Shown here one piece after another: positions 53,427-63,161 of a DNA stretch of 64,000 nt. The stretch lies in the NCBI RefSeq assembly GCF_003990975.1, contig NZ_RZJR01000005.1:189869-253868 (forward strand), in the 5' to 3' direction. How positions within the stretch are numbered: the first letter of the stretch is position 1; each line of letters opens with the position of its first letter. The notes under the pieces are model-generated. The model was given only the letters and a program-made list of their open reading frames with translations. It ran no database searches and was not told where the DNA came from. The stretch comes from Cohnella sp. AR92 (GTDB lineage Bacteria > Bacillota > Bacilli > Paenibacillales > Paenibacillaceae). The translations under genes were made by a program, and so were the position numbers.

Positions 53427-55432
53427 CGGTTGCGTTAGCCGGGAATCCCAATACCGGCAAGACCTCGCTCTTTAATATGTTGACCGATTCCTACGAATAT
53501 GTAGGCAATTGGGCCGGCGTTACGATCGAGAAAAAGGTTGGCGTTCTGAGCAATAAAAGAGGACAGCTGGTCGACCTTCCCGGCATCTACTCCCTCAGTC
53601 CGTTGTCGCGGGACGAAGCGGTGACGACGCTTTACCTATTAGAAGAAACGCCTTCCTTGCTGTTGAACGTCATCGACGCTTCTCAGATGGAGAGAAACCT
53701 CCACTTAACGATTCAACTGCTGGAATACGGTAGACCGGTCGTCTTGGCGCTAAACATGGTAGACGTGGCCAAGAATCGCGGACTCGACATCGATGCCCGG
53801 CAGTTGTCGCAGCAGATCGGCATTCCGGTTCTGCCTGTCATTGCCCGCTCGGGGCAGGGGTGCGATGCGCTAATGCAATCCGCGGTAGATCGCGGCGGCA
53901 GCGAGTCGGAATTCAGCCCTCGTCGGTTCGATTATGGACCGGTGCTCGAGCAGGCCATCTCCAAGTTGGAAGCGAAGCTTCCCGCGGAGCTGGAGCCCAA
54001 ACGATGGCTTGCGCTGCAATTGCTCGAAGGCAATATTCCGGTGCTTCAGAAGCTGCGCCAGCATGTCGATCCCCTGTGGCTGCAAGCCTTCTACGATGAG
54101 ACGGAAGCTCTTGTCCGAGAGCATTCCGGCGGGAAAAGGCTGTCCGAGTACATTCGAGACAAACGTATCGCTCTCATCGATAGCTGGCTGCAGAACTCCG
54201 TTCGGGAGACCAAGTCTTCTAGCGTTACCCTGTCGGAGCGCATCGATGCGATTGTCATGAACAGATTCCTCGGCATCCCGGTATTTCTGGCTTTCATGTA
54301 TTTTACATTCAAGCTTACCTTCGATTGGTTCGGAACGCCGGTATCCGACAAGCTGGACGCGCTGCTCAATGGAGCTATCCGAGACGGCGTGGAGTCTTTG
54401 TTGAATAGCGCCGGTGCCGTACCTTTCATCAAGGACGTCATTCTGGACGGAATCATCGCAGGAGTTGGCGGCGTTCTCGTCTTCGTTCCGCAGATCTTTA
54501 TGCTGTTCCTCCTTATCTCGTTTATCGAGGATTCGGGGTATATGGCGCGTATCGCGACCGTTATGGACCGATTGCTGGAAGGCGTCGGGCTGAACGGCAA
54601 AGCCTTTATCCCGATGATCATCGGCTTCGGCTGCAACGTTCCGGGCATTATGGCCGCGCGAACGATCGAACAGCCCAAAGAGCGGCTTCTTACCATTCTG
54701 CTGACGCCATTGATGTCCTGTTCGGCCCGATTATCCGTCTACAGCCTATTCGTAGGAACATTCTTTAAATCGCATCAAGCGCTAATCGTACTTTCCCTCT
54801 ATATTCTTGGCGTCGTGGTTGCGCTTCTTCTGGCGAAGCTCTTCTCCTACACTCTGGCCAAAGAAGAAGAATCGATGTTTATCGTCGAGATGCCGCCCTA
54901 CCGGGTGCCGCAATGGCGGACGCTTATTCGCAGCACTTGGGAGAAGGGCAAAGGATTCGTGCGCAAAGCGGGGACGTTCATATTCGGAGGTTCCGTCATC
55001 ATCTGGCTGCTCGGCCACTCCGGAACCCAGGGCTGGGACGTTCCTATGAACGAAAGCTTCCTTCAGGCGATCGGTTCCTTGCTGGCTCACTTGATGGAGC
55101 CTCTGGGCTTCGGCAACTGGCAGGCGGGCTCGGCGCTCCTTACGGGATTCCTAGCCAAAGAAGTGGTCGTGTCGACGATGGGGATTATATACGCCGCGCC
55201 GACCGACGCAGGTCTTGAAGGGGCGATCACGCAATTCTTCACCCCGCTTCAGGCTTACAGCTTCATGGTATTCATTCTCTTGTACGTGCCTTGTCTCGCA
55301 ACGGTCGGCGTGATTCGCAACGAGACGAGATCCGCCAAGTGGACTTGGTTCTCTATCGGATATGCATTGATTGTCGCTTATATCCTATCGTTCCTTATTT
55401 ACCGCGGGGGACTTCTGCTAGGCTTCCATTGA
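53420..55432 (+). CDS. feoB: Ferrous iron transport protein B
   Basis: FeoB is a GTP-driven Fe(II) importer. The 670-residue protein has an N-terminal G domain: G1 GNPNTGKT (8-15), G3 DLPGIYSL, G4 LNMVD, a helical spacer, then about eight membrane helices with the Gate motifs (GFGCNVPGIMAARTIE). ATG 53420 overlaps the feoA stop. The length is somewhat shorter than E. coli FeoB, normal for this group. Iron regulation by Fur is indicated by the upstream box. Confidence 0.97.
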   Translation: MLTVALAGNPNTGKTSLFNMLTDSYEYVGNWAGVTIEKKVGVLSNKRGQLVDLPGIYSLSPLSRDEAVTTLYLLEETPSLLLNVIDASQMERNLHLTIQLLEYGRPVVLALNMVDVAKNRGLDIDARQLSQQIGIPVLPVIARSGQGCDALMQSAVDRGGSESEFSPRRFDYGPVLEQAISKLEAKLPAELEPKRWLALQLLEGNIPVLQKLRQHVDPLWLQAFYDETEALVREHSGGKRLSEYIRDKRIALIDSWLQNSVRETKSSSVTLSERIDAIVMNRFLGIPVFLAFMYFTFKLTFDWFGTPVSDKLDALLNGAIRDGVESLLNSAGAVPFIKDVILDGIIAGVGGVLVFVPQIFMLFLLISFIEDSGYMARIATVMDRLLEGVGLNGKAFIPMIIGFGCNVPGIMAARTIEQPKERLLTILLTPLMSCSARLSVYSLFVGTFFKSHQALIVLSLYILGVVVALLLAKLFSYTLAKEEESMFIVEMPPYRVPQWRTLIRSTWEKGKGFVRKAGTFIFGGSVIIWLLGHSGTQGWDVPMNESFLQAIGSLLAHLMEPLGFGNWQAGSALLTGFLAKEVVVSTMGIIYAAPTDAGLEGAITQFFTPLQAYSFMVFILLYVPCLATVGVIRNETRSAKWTWFSIGYALIVAYILSFLIYRGGLLLGFH

Positions 55433-55453
55433 CATCCGATAGGGGGAGTATCC

Positions 55454-55618
55454 ATGATCTTCAGCATTATTGTCGGCATTGCTATCTTCGGTTATGCCGG
55501 TTGGACCTTATCTCGTTATTATCGCAAGACGCGGCAGGGCAAATGCGCCGCTTGCTCCCTTCAACCCTCATGCCAATCGGCCTGCTCCGATATGACGGGG
55601 CAACAGGCGCATAAGTAA
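55454..55618 (+). CDS. FeoB-associated Cys-rich membrane protein
   Basis: A 54-residue protein with one membrane helix (IFSIIVGIAIFGYAGWTL) and a cysteine-rich end, GKCAACSLQPSCQSAC. AGGGGGAG lies 5 nt before ATG 55454, 21 nt after feoB. Small proteins of this sort follow feoB in many Firmicutes and may take FeoC's place or bind metal; the function is not proven. Confidence 0.85.
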   Translation: MIFSIIVGIAIFGYAGWTLSRYYRKTRQGKCAACSLQPSCQSACSDMTGQQAHK

Positions 55619-55624
55619 AAGAAA

Positions 55625-55663
55625 AAGGCTGGAAGGCTCGGTTAACCGGGCCCTTCCAGCCTT
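55625..55663. terminator. Bidirectional terminator
   Basis: AAGGCTGGAAGG (55625-55636) pairs with CCTTCCAGCCTT (55652-55663). On the - strand a TTTTTCTTTT tract follows, terminating the serine hydrolase gene as well as the feo operon. Confidence 0.88.
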
Positions 55664-55668
55664 CTTCG

Positions 55669-57741
55669 TTACTGCAGGGAGATCTCGAATTTAGAGCCGG
55701 CGTCTCCGACGAAGACAACGGAGCCGTTAGCGGGAAGTTCAACCTTGTTCTGGTCGCCGCTGATTACACTAAAGTAGACGCATAATCCCTGCTCGTTGTA
55801 GACGGCGAAGGAGCCGTTAACTGGCGTCTTCACCTTTACGGTCTTGCCCGCATCCTTGTCGCTTACCGTATACCATTTGGCATAACCGCTCGATGGGATC
55901 GTAGCCGCCGACTTCTTGGCGACGTACAGGGGCTTCAAGAAGTCCTCGCCGACAAAGATGCTTCCTGCCGCATCCAAGTATTCGATCCCATCCTGAGTAT
56001 AGAAGGTATAATTGACGATATCCCTGCCGGAGAGCCCCGGAACCTGCACTCCGGAGGCAGCCGTATTCGAGCCCGTGATCGACTTATCCAATACATACCC
56101 GGGCAATTGCTTGGACAGGCTCAACTGCAAAGTCGGTCCCAGCAGGTAAGCCAGCGAGGTATCCTTCTCATTAAGCGCATAGTACTTCTTGCCGTCGCGC
56201 AGCTTCCAAGCCGCTGCGGTCTCTGCCGGCAGATCTCGGGGCTGGAGCTTCTCCGCGGAATACAGAGACAAAGCCGTCTGCCCCAGACCCGGCAGCGAAG
56301 CGTACTGGCGCGTCCACAAGTAGGTGCGGCCGTTCTCCTCCGTCACGAAGCTGATCTTCGTCTTCCCGTCCGCGCTCAGGAACGTACCGTCCGCCGAGTA
56401 CTCGTATTTCTCGGCCGGATAATCCGGCGCTTGCTCCGTAGACAAGGACAGTTCTCCGAGTTTGCTAATCTCGACCTTCATCGTTTGGTTGCTTGCCCCA
56501 TAGATTCCCGCATATTGCAGCACGGACTCCGGCATATCCGCCTTGACCGGCTTGCCATACGACTTCTCCGGCTTGAATTCGGCAATCTTCCCTTTCTCCT
56601 TCAGCGCATGAAGCAGCATCTCGTTCGCCAGAAGCTGGTCGACCGTGCTCGAGCCTCCGGAAGAGACGACGGCGACCGCCATATCCTGCTCCGGAAGCAC
56701 GACGAGCGAGGAGTGATACAGAATCGTATCCCCGCCTTTGGTCAGCGCCTGGATGCCGTATTCGCCGAACGGATACAGATCGACGCTGTCCCAGCCCAGG
56801 CCGTACCCGATCGAATTGTCCGCTTCGCCGGGCCACAACGGCGTCTTGTACTCCTTCTGCTCCATGGCATCAGCCGATTTGGCGGATAAGATTCCTTCTG
56901 CCTGCCCCGTGAACAGTTGCGAGAATCGAACCAAATCTTCCGCAGTGGAATAGATTCCTCCCGTTCCGATGACGTTGCCCGTCTCGTTCGGAAGCTGTCC
57001 TTGGTAAGCGGGGTAATAGATCCCCGCCATCCCCGACGCGTTGGGCGAATCCTGCGGAGTCTTCGTATCGGACATTCCAAGCGGTTCCGTCATGTATTTA
57101 TGAATATAGCCGGTAAAATCCATGCCGCTGACTCTCTCTACCAGAATCTCGGCGAGCGTGAATCCGTCATTGCAATAAACCGAATAAGCGCCCGGGTCGG
57201 CCTTCAACGTCTGGTTGGCCAGCTGCTTCAGCAGCGTATCGTGAGCGTAAGAATCGTTGTCTTCGAATAGGAAAGCGTTCGTAAGCGACGAGCCGTTCAG
57301 GCCGGAGGAGTGATTGAGCAGCATGCGCGGCGTAATCTTCTTGTAGCGTTCGTCCTTCATCGTGAACTCGGGGATATAGTTCACGACCGGCGCGTCCAGG
57401 TCGACCTTCCCCTGATCGACCAGCTGCATGACGGCAGCCGTCGTGAACATCTTGCTGGTCGAGCCGATGCCGTACATCGTATCCGCCGTGAGCGGCTTCT
57501 GCCCCTTCTCGTCGTTTATGCCGGAATGGCCGGAGACGACGATCTCCCCATGATCGATAAGAGCGTACTGCACGCTGTACGTGCCGTAGGATTTCGTGAG
57601 GAGCTCGGCCTTCTCCGCCGAAGCCTTCCGGGTCTCCTCGTAGGCGGCCGAGCCTCCGTCCGAAGCCGTTGCCATCGCTGCCGTCGGCGCGAGCATCGTC
57701 AGAGCAAGCGTCGCCGCCGGAATCCATAATCTTGTTCTCAT
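55669..57741 (-). CDS. Class C beta-lactamase-like serine hydrolase
   Basis: A secreted 690-residue protein with a signal peptide (MRTRLWIPAATLALTMLAPTAAMA). The beta-lactamase-like domain (about 30-400) has S-x-x-K as STSK (GIGSTSKMFTTAA), Y-x-N as YCN and HSS in place of KTG. The remaining 290 residues are beta-rich. This type includes PBP4*/esterase-like enzymes acting on peptides or cell-wall compounds, rarely true beta-lactamases. AAGGAGG lies 5 nt before ATG 57741. It is a single gene. Confidence 0.88.
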   Translation of the reverse strand: MRTRLWIPAATLALTMLAPTAAMATASDGGSAAYEETRKASAEKAELLTKSYGTYSVQYALIDHGEIVVSGHSGINDEKGQKPLTADTMYGIGSTSKMFTTAAVMQLVDQGKVDLDAPVVNYIPEFTMKDERYKKITPRMLLNHSSGLNGSSLTNAFLFEDNDSYAHDTLLKQLANQTLKADPGAYSVYCNDGFTLAEILVERVSGMDFTGYIHKYMTEPLGMSDTKTPQDSPNASGMAGIYYPAYQGQLPNETGNVIGTGGIYSTAEDLVRFSQLFTGQAEGILSAKSADAMEQKEYKTPLWPGEADNSIGYGLGWDSVDLYPFGEYGIQALTKGGDTILYHSSLVVLPEQDMAVAVVSSGGSSTVDQLLANEMLLHALKEKGKIAEFKPEKSYGKPVKADMPESVLQYAGIYGASNQTMKVEISKLGELSLSTEQAPDYPAEKYEYSADGTFLSADGKTKISFVTEENGRTYLWTRQYASLPGLGQTALSLYSAEKLQPRDLPAETAAAWKLRDGKKYYALNEKDTSLAYLLGPTLQLSLSKQLPGYVLDKSITGSNTAASGVQVPGLSGRDIVNYTFYTQDGIEYLDAAGSIFVGEDFLKPLYVAKKSAATIPSSGYAKWYTVSDKDAGKTVKVKTPVNGSFAVYNEQGLCVYFSVISGDQNKVELPANGSVVFVGDAGSKFEISLQ

Positions 57742-57864
57742 TGGAACCTCCTTGGCATTATGGGCATTCTATTCATTCCTTAATAGAATACGTAATGCTA
57801 TGGAAGCGGTCTCCTATTTTCATCTTTCTTTAGGGAATATTTAGGCTTCCTGAGAACTGCGAAT

Positions 57865-57890
57865 AAAAAAAAACGGCCCGCCGTGGACCG
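57865..57890 (-). terminator. Terminator of the MerR-AKR operon
   Basis: CGGTCC (57890-57885) pairs with GGGCCG (57879-57874) on the - strand, followed by nine T residues (A tract at 57865-57873). Confidence 0.75.
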
Positions 57891-57915
57891 GTTCTACTCT
57901 TCCCCGCTACACTCG

Positions 57916-58872
57916 TCACGCCCGATTCAGGCGCTCGAGCAATTCCGCGTCTAGCTTTATAGAAAGCGCTCCGAGATTCTCCTCCAGTTGCGCCAGATCG
58001 CTAACCGCGACCAAGGGAAGAACCCTCGGTACGTTCTGAAGCATCCAGGCCAGTACAACCTGGTTCGGCGTTGCTCCTATTTCTCTGGCTGCTTGCCTGA
58101 TGGTCTGCAATCGAACCCATTGCTCCTCGCTACGGTAAGCCTCTGGGATTTCGGCATCTTCTCTTCCATATAATCCACCGAGCAGCGGCGAGAATGCGAG
58201 CATGGTAAAATCATCATTTTTTTTACAATACTCGAGCAGGTCATCATCCGCGCTCACCTGAATTCCGAAATCCGCATCGATTCCAGGCCGCAAATACGTA
58301 TAGCGCTGCTGGATGCAGCTATAGGATGCCAAGCCTCTTGCGGCACTAATCTCTTTAGCCTCAAGGAGCCGAGAGAAGCGATAATTGCTGCACCCCAGCG
58401 CCCTTACTTTGCCCTGTTTGATAAGCCGGTCAAAGGCTTCTAGGGTTTCCTCAAGCGGAGTATCGGTATCGTCGATATGCGCGTATAGCAAATCTACATA
58501 ATCGGTTCCAAGACGAAGCAAGCTTTCATCGACCGCTTTCTCAATCGCTTGACGGCTCAAGCCTTCGATTTGATCGAAGCCGCCGCCCGGAATCGTCGGT
58601 TTCGCGCCAACCTTGGTGGCTACAATAAGCTCGCTTCTATTCTTGCTTACTCTCATCCATTCGCCGAGCAGAGACTCGCTCTCGCCGCCGATGCAGCCCT
58701 CGTTCCAGAAAGCATAGTTGTTGGCGGTATCCAAGAAGTTCCCTCCGGCTTCCTTATAACGATCCAGCAGCCGGAATGATGTCCTCTTATCCGTCCGGGA
58801 TCCGAAGTTAAGGCATCCTAATGAAAAATCGCTTACCCGGAGTCCTGTCGCTCCTAATGAATGTCGCTGCAT
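57916..58872 (-). CDS. Aldo/keto reductase
   Basis: A 318-residue AKR with the TIM-barrel catalytic residues: D and Y in FLDTANNYAFW, K in VATKVG and H in LLYAHIDD. It uses NADPH in this family. Its GAGGGGGG site lies within the end of the MerR gene, and the two are separated by only 3 nt. The MerR regulator likely controls it. The substrate is unknown. Confidence 0.92.
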   Translation of the reverse strand: MQRHSLGATGLRVSDFSLGCLNFGSRTDKRTSFRLLDRYKEAGGNFLDTANNYAFWNEGCIGGESESLLGEWMRVSKNRSELIVATKVGAKPTIPGGGFDQIEGLSRQAIEKAVDESLLRLGTDYVDLLYAHIDDTDTPLEETLEAFDRLIKQGKVRALGCSNYRFSRLLEAKEISAARGLASYSCIQQRYTYLRPGIDADFGIQVSADDDLLEYCKKNDDFTMLAFSPLLGGLYGREDAEIPEAYRSEEQWVRLQTIRQAAREIGATPNQVVLAWMLQNVPRVLPLVAVSDLAQLEENLGALSIKLDAELLERLNRA

Positions 58873-58875
58873 TTT

Positions 58876-59283
58876 CTACCCCCCTCTTTCTTGATTTTCT
58901 CCGTTGACTTCGGCTTCCCAGGAGCGGTAGTAGTCGATCTTGTCCCGAAGCAGGTCCAGAGTCTGCTGAATCGTTTGAGCCTGTTCCAGCAGCATCCGTT
59001 CATGATTCTCCAGCAGCGCCCTGCGTTGAGAGATGCCTGCATCGCCTAACCGCATCATCGCGGCGAATTGCTGCATCTGCGCGATCGGCATGCCCGTGTT
59101 CCGAAGCCTGGCGAGCAGCACGATCCATTCAAAATCGTTCTTCCGATAAAGCCGATGCCCGTTCTTGGCTCTGGGGATTGGATCCATGAGTCCGATCCGC
59201 TCGTAATAACGCAGCGTATGCGCGCTAAGGCCGGTTCTCTCGGCCGCCTGCTGAACGGTCAGCTCTTGCGCTTGGTCTTTCAT
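58876..59283 (-). CDS. MerR family transcriptional regulator
   Basis: A 135-residue MerR protein: N-terminal winged helix (TVQQAAERTGLSAHTLRYYERIGL) and a long dimerisation coil. No cysteine is present, so it is neither a metal nor a thiol sensor of the usual type. GGGGAGGGG precedes ATG 59283. It is the first gene of a MerR-AKR operon and its promoter has the long 19-bp spacer that MerR proteins remodel. Confidence 0.92.
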   Translation of the reverse strand: MKDQAQELTVQQAAERTGLSAHTLRYYERIGLMDPIPRAKNGHRLYRKNDFEWIVLLARLRNTGMPIAQMQQFAAMMRLGDAGISQRRALLENHERMLLEQAQTIQQTLDLLRDKIDYYRSWEAEVNGENQERGG

Positions 59284-59307
59284 TGCTCTCCCCTCCCCTA
59301 CGAATTC

Positions 59308-59338
59308 ATTCTATAAGTTTGAGCGCGCTCTAAGTCAA
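59308..59338 (-). promoter_or_regulatory. MerR-type promoter/operator
   Basis: TTGACT (59338-59333) and TAGAAT (59313-59308) are separated by 19 bp on the - strand. The spacer contains the dyad TAGAGCGCGCTC, as in MerR-controlled promoters. Confidence 0.75.
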
Positions 59339-59348
59339 CAAGACGCTC

Positions 59349-62300
59349 TTACATCGATTGATCCATTCGCGCGCTGCCTCTCCGTTTCATTTTGTTCCAG
59401 CCTACCGGGGAACCTCTGACCGCCGCGAAGATCGACTTGAGGATGACGTACGTCATTAGCTGGCGATACACGATCCGTTGCAAGAAGAGCCATAGGAGCG
59501 GCTTTGGATTCTCCTTCTCGAGCCGGAACGCGTAATAAGCGACGGATAGATCCAAGAGGAAGAACGCGAGATAGAAGGCCGTCGCGATCCGGGATCCGCC
59601 CGAGAACAAGGAGAACACGAACAAGAGATCAATGAGCGGAGACAGCACCGAATACACATACTGGAACAGCCACATGTTGGGCATTCCGATGAACCCGAGC
59701 GCCGGATGCTTCGGATTGAACATCGCTCCCCGATGCTTCCATAAGCATTGCAGAGTGCCGTACGTCCACCGGTAACGCTGCTTCGCGAAGCTCTGCACGT
59801 CCTCCGGAGCTTCGGTATAGGCAAGGGCCCGTTCCTCATAATGGATCTTGTACCCGCTTCGGAGCAGCGATAACGTCAGGTCGGCGTCTTCGGCCAGCGT
59901 GTCTTCGCTGTAGTACCCGGCGTCTTCGACGGCGGATTTGCGCCATGCGCCGATGGCTCCCGGAACGACCGCTATGCAATTCAGCTTGTCGAATGCCCTG
60001 CGTTCCAAGTTGAATCCCGTCACATACTCAATATGCTGCCAGATCGTAAGCAGATTGCCCGTGTTGCCGATCTTCACGTTCCCGGATACCGCGGCGACGC
60101 GCTCGTCTTGGAAGCGGCAGACCAAACGCGTAATCGAGTCGCTCGCGATCAAAGTATCGGCATCGAAGGCAATCACGATCTCCCCGTTCGCTTGCCGGTA
60201 TCCGGTATTCACCGCGGAAGCCTTGCCCCCGTTGGGCTTCGTGATCAATCGCACGTCCGAACGCTCTCCGAACCGCTCCAGCACCGCTCTCGCCGTCTCG
60301 TCCGTCGAGCCGTCGTCCACGACGATCACTTCGTAATTCGGATAATCGCTTAAGAGAATGGATTCGATCGTGTTGCAGATGACCTTCTGCTCGTTGTAGG
60401 CGGCGATCACCACGCTGACCGGCGGGGCGTAATCGGCGTTGACTCTCCCGGAAGACCGATCACGCTTATGCCGCAAGGACAGCCAGAACAGCATCGCCAC
60501 CCTAAGCATGCCGATCGCGATGGCTGCATAGAAGAGGTCCCTTAAGCCCAGGTTCCATCCCTTAAGCCATTGGAAGACGGCCCGGTCATACTGCAAGAGA
60601 GGCAAATCTGCATCGGAGACCGGCGGCATCGTCTCCGCGCGGGTTTTGCCGATCAACGCGCTAAGCGTCGTAAACGAATACCCTTGCCGTTGGAGCTGTT
60701 CGATGATTCGCGGCAGCGCCTCGACGGTCTGCGACCGGTCTCCGCCCGCATCATGAAGGAGGATGACGTTGCCTTCGTGCAACCGGGACATGACGCGATC
60801 GACGATGGCATCCGTCGACGGCCTCTGCCAATCTTCGGGGTCGATCAGCTCGCCGGCCATCGTGTAGCCCATCTGCTGCGCCCGCAGGATCGGAAGCAGC
60901 TCGGACGGCGTCGAAGGTTCTGCGTCCGCCACGTAGGGAGGTCGGAAGAACGTCGCGGAATGGCCCGTTATCTCTTGGATCAGGCGCTGCGTCGCGTTCA
61001 ATTCCAGACGGGTTCTCGTCGGCGAGATGGCGGCCACGTCGGGATGAGTGAACGTATGGTTGCCCAGCTCGTGGCCTTCCTTATAAATCCGCTTGATCAG
61101 TCCGGGATACGCCTCGGCGTTCTCCCCGACGACGAAGAACGAGGCCTTGATCTTGTATTTGTTCAGAATATCGAGAATCTCCGGCGTATAGCGCCCGCTC
61201 GGTCCATCGTCGAATGTAAGCGCGACTTGCTTGCTCTTGATCTTACCGTATCGTTCGACCTCGAAGGGCGTAGGAATCGACTCGTAAGTCTCGTTGTCGA
61301 TATAGCCGTCCTCATCCGTCTCTACCGATCGCTTGCCTTCGTTCGACGTGGATGCAATACGCAGGATTTCCCCCTCTCCGCTGTAATGCACGGGAGAAGG
61401 ATTATACAGTACCGATAAGTCGCTTGCGGACGGAGATGGCTTGCCCAGCAAGCTCCATATCCCCGGGTCTTCGGACCCCAGACGCCATAACGCCACGCCC
61501 CGAAACCCGTTCTCTTGAACGATTTTCAGCTGATTATAGAAGGTCGCGGCATCCAGGAACCAGACGATATGGGAATCCTCGCCGTCTTGGTAACGAATAT
61601 AGGGATTGTCGCCTTCATCGTCCCAATAGACCGGCAGCTTCGATTGCTCGGCCAGCTCCATGAGATCCCCGAAGGTTAGATTATCCGCCGGCTGCTTGCT
61701 GTTCGCGATCCAATCGTACCCGTAGTTGCCCATGCTCACGACCATCTTGCCCGGGGGAATGTCGAGTTGATTAAGCGATTGCTCGAACCAATTGCTGGAG
61801 GCGATCGGACCCGGGTCGCCGGTCTCGGAGTGCTCGTCGTACATCATCACGATAAGGCGATCGGCGACTTGCGCCAACGCGCCGTAGTCGAACGCATCAT
61901 CGTCCGCGGGCACATCCTGGGTCACCTGCAGTCCGTCTGCATGGAACGCCTGGGTAAGCGATTGAACGAATGCCGTAAGCAAGTCTTGGTCGTCCGGCTC
62001 GACAGCTTCGAAGTCGAGATTGATGCCGCTCTCGCCGTACTTGGTTACAAGGGCGTGGAGGCTGCGGATAAGCTCCTGCTGCTTCTCGGGCGATTGCAGC
62101 AGACGGTGGACGGCTTCCTCGTCCCAATGATCATCCGTATAGTTGCTGATCAACGGCTGAACGGCCAGATTCCGGCGGTCCGCCAGCTTCAGCACGTCTG
62201 GGTCGGTCTCGTCGCTGATCGTCAGATCGGAGTTCATATGAAGCCATTCGGGAAGAAGAGTCGTCAGCTCCCTGCTGTATTGAAGCAACGACTGCTTGCT

Positions 62301-63077
62301 GTTCTCGTCCCAATTCACGTAGAAGCCGTAGACTTCTTGTTTGCCCGGACTCGACGAAGCGCTCAATCGGTCAAGATGATGCCGACGGTATCCCACCTGA
62401 AAGGTAGGATGCTTCTGGTCTTCGTCTTTTAACTGCTGGATCAACTCGTTCTCGCTCAATTGCTTCTCCATGGAGCTGTGCGGGGAATGAGGCTGCTTGA
62501 GTCCCAGATCCGGCAGCAGCGGAACGGAATCGAGGCTCGCGCAGAAGACGGCCACGATGGCAAGAGCGACTCCAATGGTCAGGACGCCGAGACGGCGGAG
62601 GAGAACCCACCTTCTTCCGAACTCGTCCTTGAACACATAATTTTTGCTTTGGACTCTGCGTTTGCGCGGGAGATTAAAGAGAAGCATGAAGAAGGGAAAA
62701 GCCAGGGTAGCGAGCAGAAGGCCGCTGATGACGCTGCCGGCCCAATACGATCCGCTCCCCGTCGTCCATAAGGCGGCGTTGCGTATCGTCAAGTCGGGTA
62801 CGGCGGCCAGATAGGCATCGTGCGCGGCCAACCGATGGCCAAGGGAGAACGTAAGCAAGTGCAGATAGGGAAGGAGGAAAGTTACCGATAGGCCGAGGAC
62901 AAGAGCCGGCAGGCTCATGCGAAGCATGATCGAGAGCGCCAACAATAGGGCGAACCGAAAGCCGGCGATCGGCAGCATGCCGACGAACAGGCCGATCGAG
63001 CCGGCCGTCGCTCCGCGAAGCTTACCAAAGGGGGCGAATAGAGATAAGGCCAATCTGTCCGCAAGCCGGTTTATCAT
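59349..63077 (-). CDS. Trimodular membrane protein: GH18, polysaccharide deacetylase (CE4) and processive GT2
   Basis: A 1242-residue fusion. Residues 1-190 hold several hydrophobic helices and resemble a DUF2062-like N-terminus. About 245-545 is a GH18 chitinase/spore-hydrolase-like barrel (GINLDFEAVE, catalytic E357). About 611-811 is a NodB deacetylase with TFDDGP (621-626) and the zinc pair H674/H678 (HTFTHPD). After a helix (about 841-866) comes a GT2 domain with VDDGSTD (920-926), DAD (972-974), ED at 1063-1064 and QRYRW (1100-1104), the signature of processive synthases such as PgaC/IcaA, then C-terminal helices. The inferred role is synthesis, export, deacetylation and trimming of a beta-linked aminosugar polymer by one protein. 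ATG 63077 has AGGGGCG 8 nt upstream; the frame opens to 63149. Confidence 0.9.
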   Translation of the reverse strand: MINRLADRLALSLFAPFGKLRGATAGSIGLFVGMLPIAGFRFALLLALSIMLRMSLPALVLGLSVTFLLPYLHLLTFSLGHRLAAHDAYLAAVPDLTIRNAALWTTGSGSYWAGSVISGLLLATLAFPFFMLLFNLPRKRRVQSKNYVFKDEFGRRWVLLRRLGVLTIGVALAIVAVFCASLDSVPLLPDLGLKQPHSPHSSMEKQLSENELIQQLKDEDQKHPTFQVGYRRHHLDRLSASSSPGKQEVYGFYVNWDENSKQSLLQYSRELTTLLPEWLHMNSDLTISDETDPDVLKLADRRNLAVQPLISNYTDDHWDEEAVHRLLQSPEKQQELIRSLHALVTKYGESGINLDFEAVEPDDQDLLTAFVQSLTQAFHADGLQVTQDVPADDDAFDYGALAQVADRLIVMMYDEHSETGDPGPIASSNWFEQSLNQLDIPPGKMVVSMGNYGYDWIANSKQPADNLTFGDLMELAEQSKLPVYWDDEGDNPYIRYQDGEDSHIVWFLDAATFYNQLKIVQENGFRGVALWRLGSEDPGIWSLLGKPSPSASDLSVLYNPSPVHYSGEGEILRIASTSNEGKRSVETDEDGYIDNETYESIPTPFEVERYGKIKSKQVALTFDDGPSGRYTPEILDILNKYKIKASFFVVGENAEAYPGLIKRIYKEGHELGNHTFTHPDVAAISPTRTRLELNATQRLIQEITGHSATFFRPPYVADAEPSTPSELLPILRAQQMGYTMAGELIDPEDWQRPSTDAIVDRVMSRLHEGNVILLHDAGGDRSQTVEALPRIIEQLQRQGYSFTTLSALIGKTRAETMPPVSDADLPLLQYDRAVFQWLKGWNLGLRDLFYAAIAIGMLRVAMLFWLSLRHKRDRSSGRVNADYAPPVSVVIAAYNEQKVICNTIESILLSDYPNYEVIVVDDGSTDETARAVLERFGERSDVRLITKPNGGKASAVNTGYRQANGEIVIAFDADTLIASDSITRLVCRFQDERVAAVSGNVKIGNTGNLLTIWQHIEYVTGFNLERRAFDKLNCIAVVPGAIGAWRKSAVEDAGYYSEDTLAEDADLTLSLLRSGYKIHYEERALAYTEAPEDVQSFAKQRYRWTYGTLQCLWKHRGAMFNPKHPALGFIGMPNMWLFQYVYSVLSPLIDLLFVFSLFSGGSRIATAFYLAFFLLDLSVAYYAFRLEKENPKPLLWLFLQRIVYRQLMTYVILKSIFAAVRGSPVGWNKMKRRGSARMDQSM

Positions 63078-63161
63078 GAGGCACGCCCCTGCATAGATAA
63101 TAGAAAGGTCTGCGAATTCAATATAGCATATCTTTCCAGCAGGTCTCAAATGGGCATGAAT

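Noticed and set aside
60570..61418. Open frame of 282 codons on the + strand opposite the trimodular protein
   Set aside because: Antisense to conserved NodB and GH18 motifs, no ribosome binding site.
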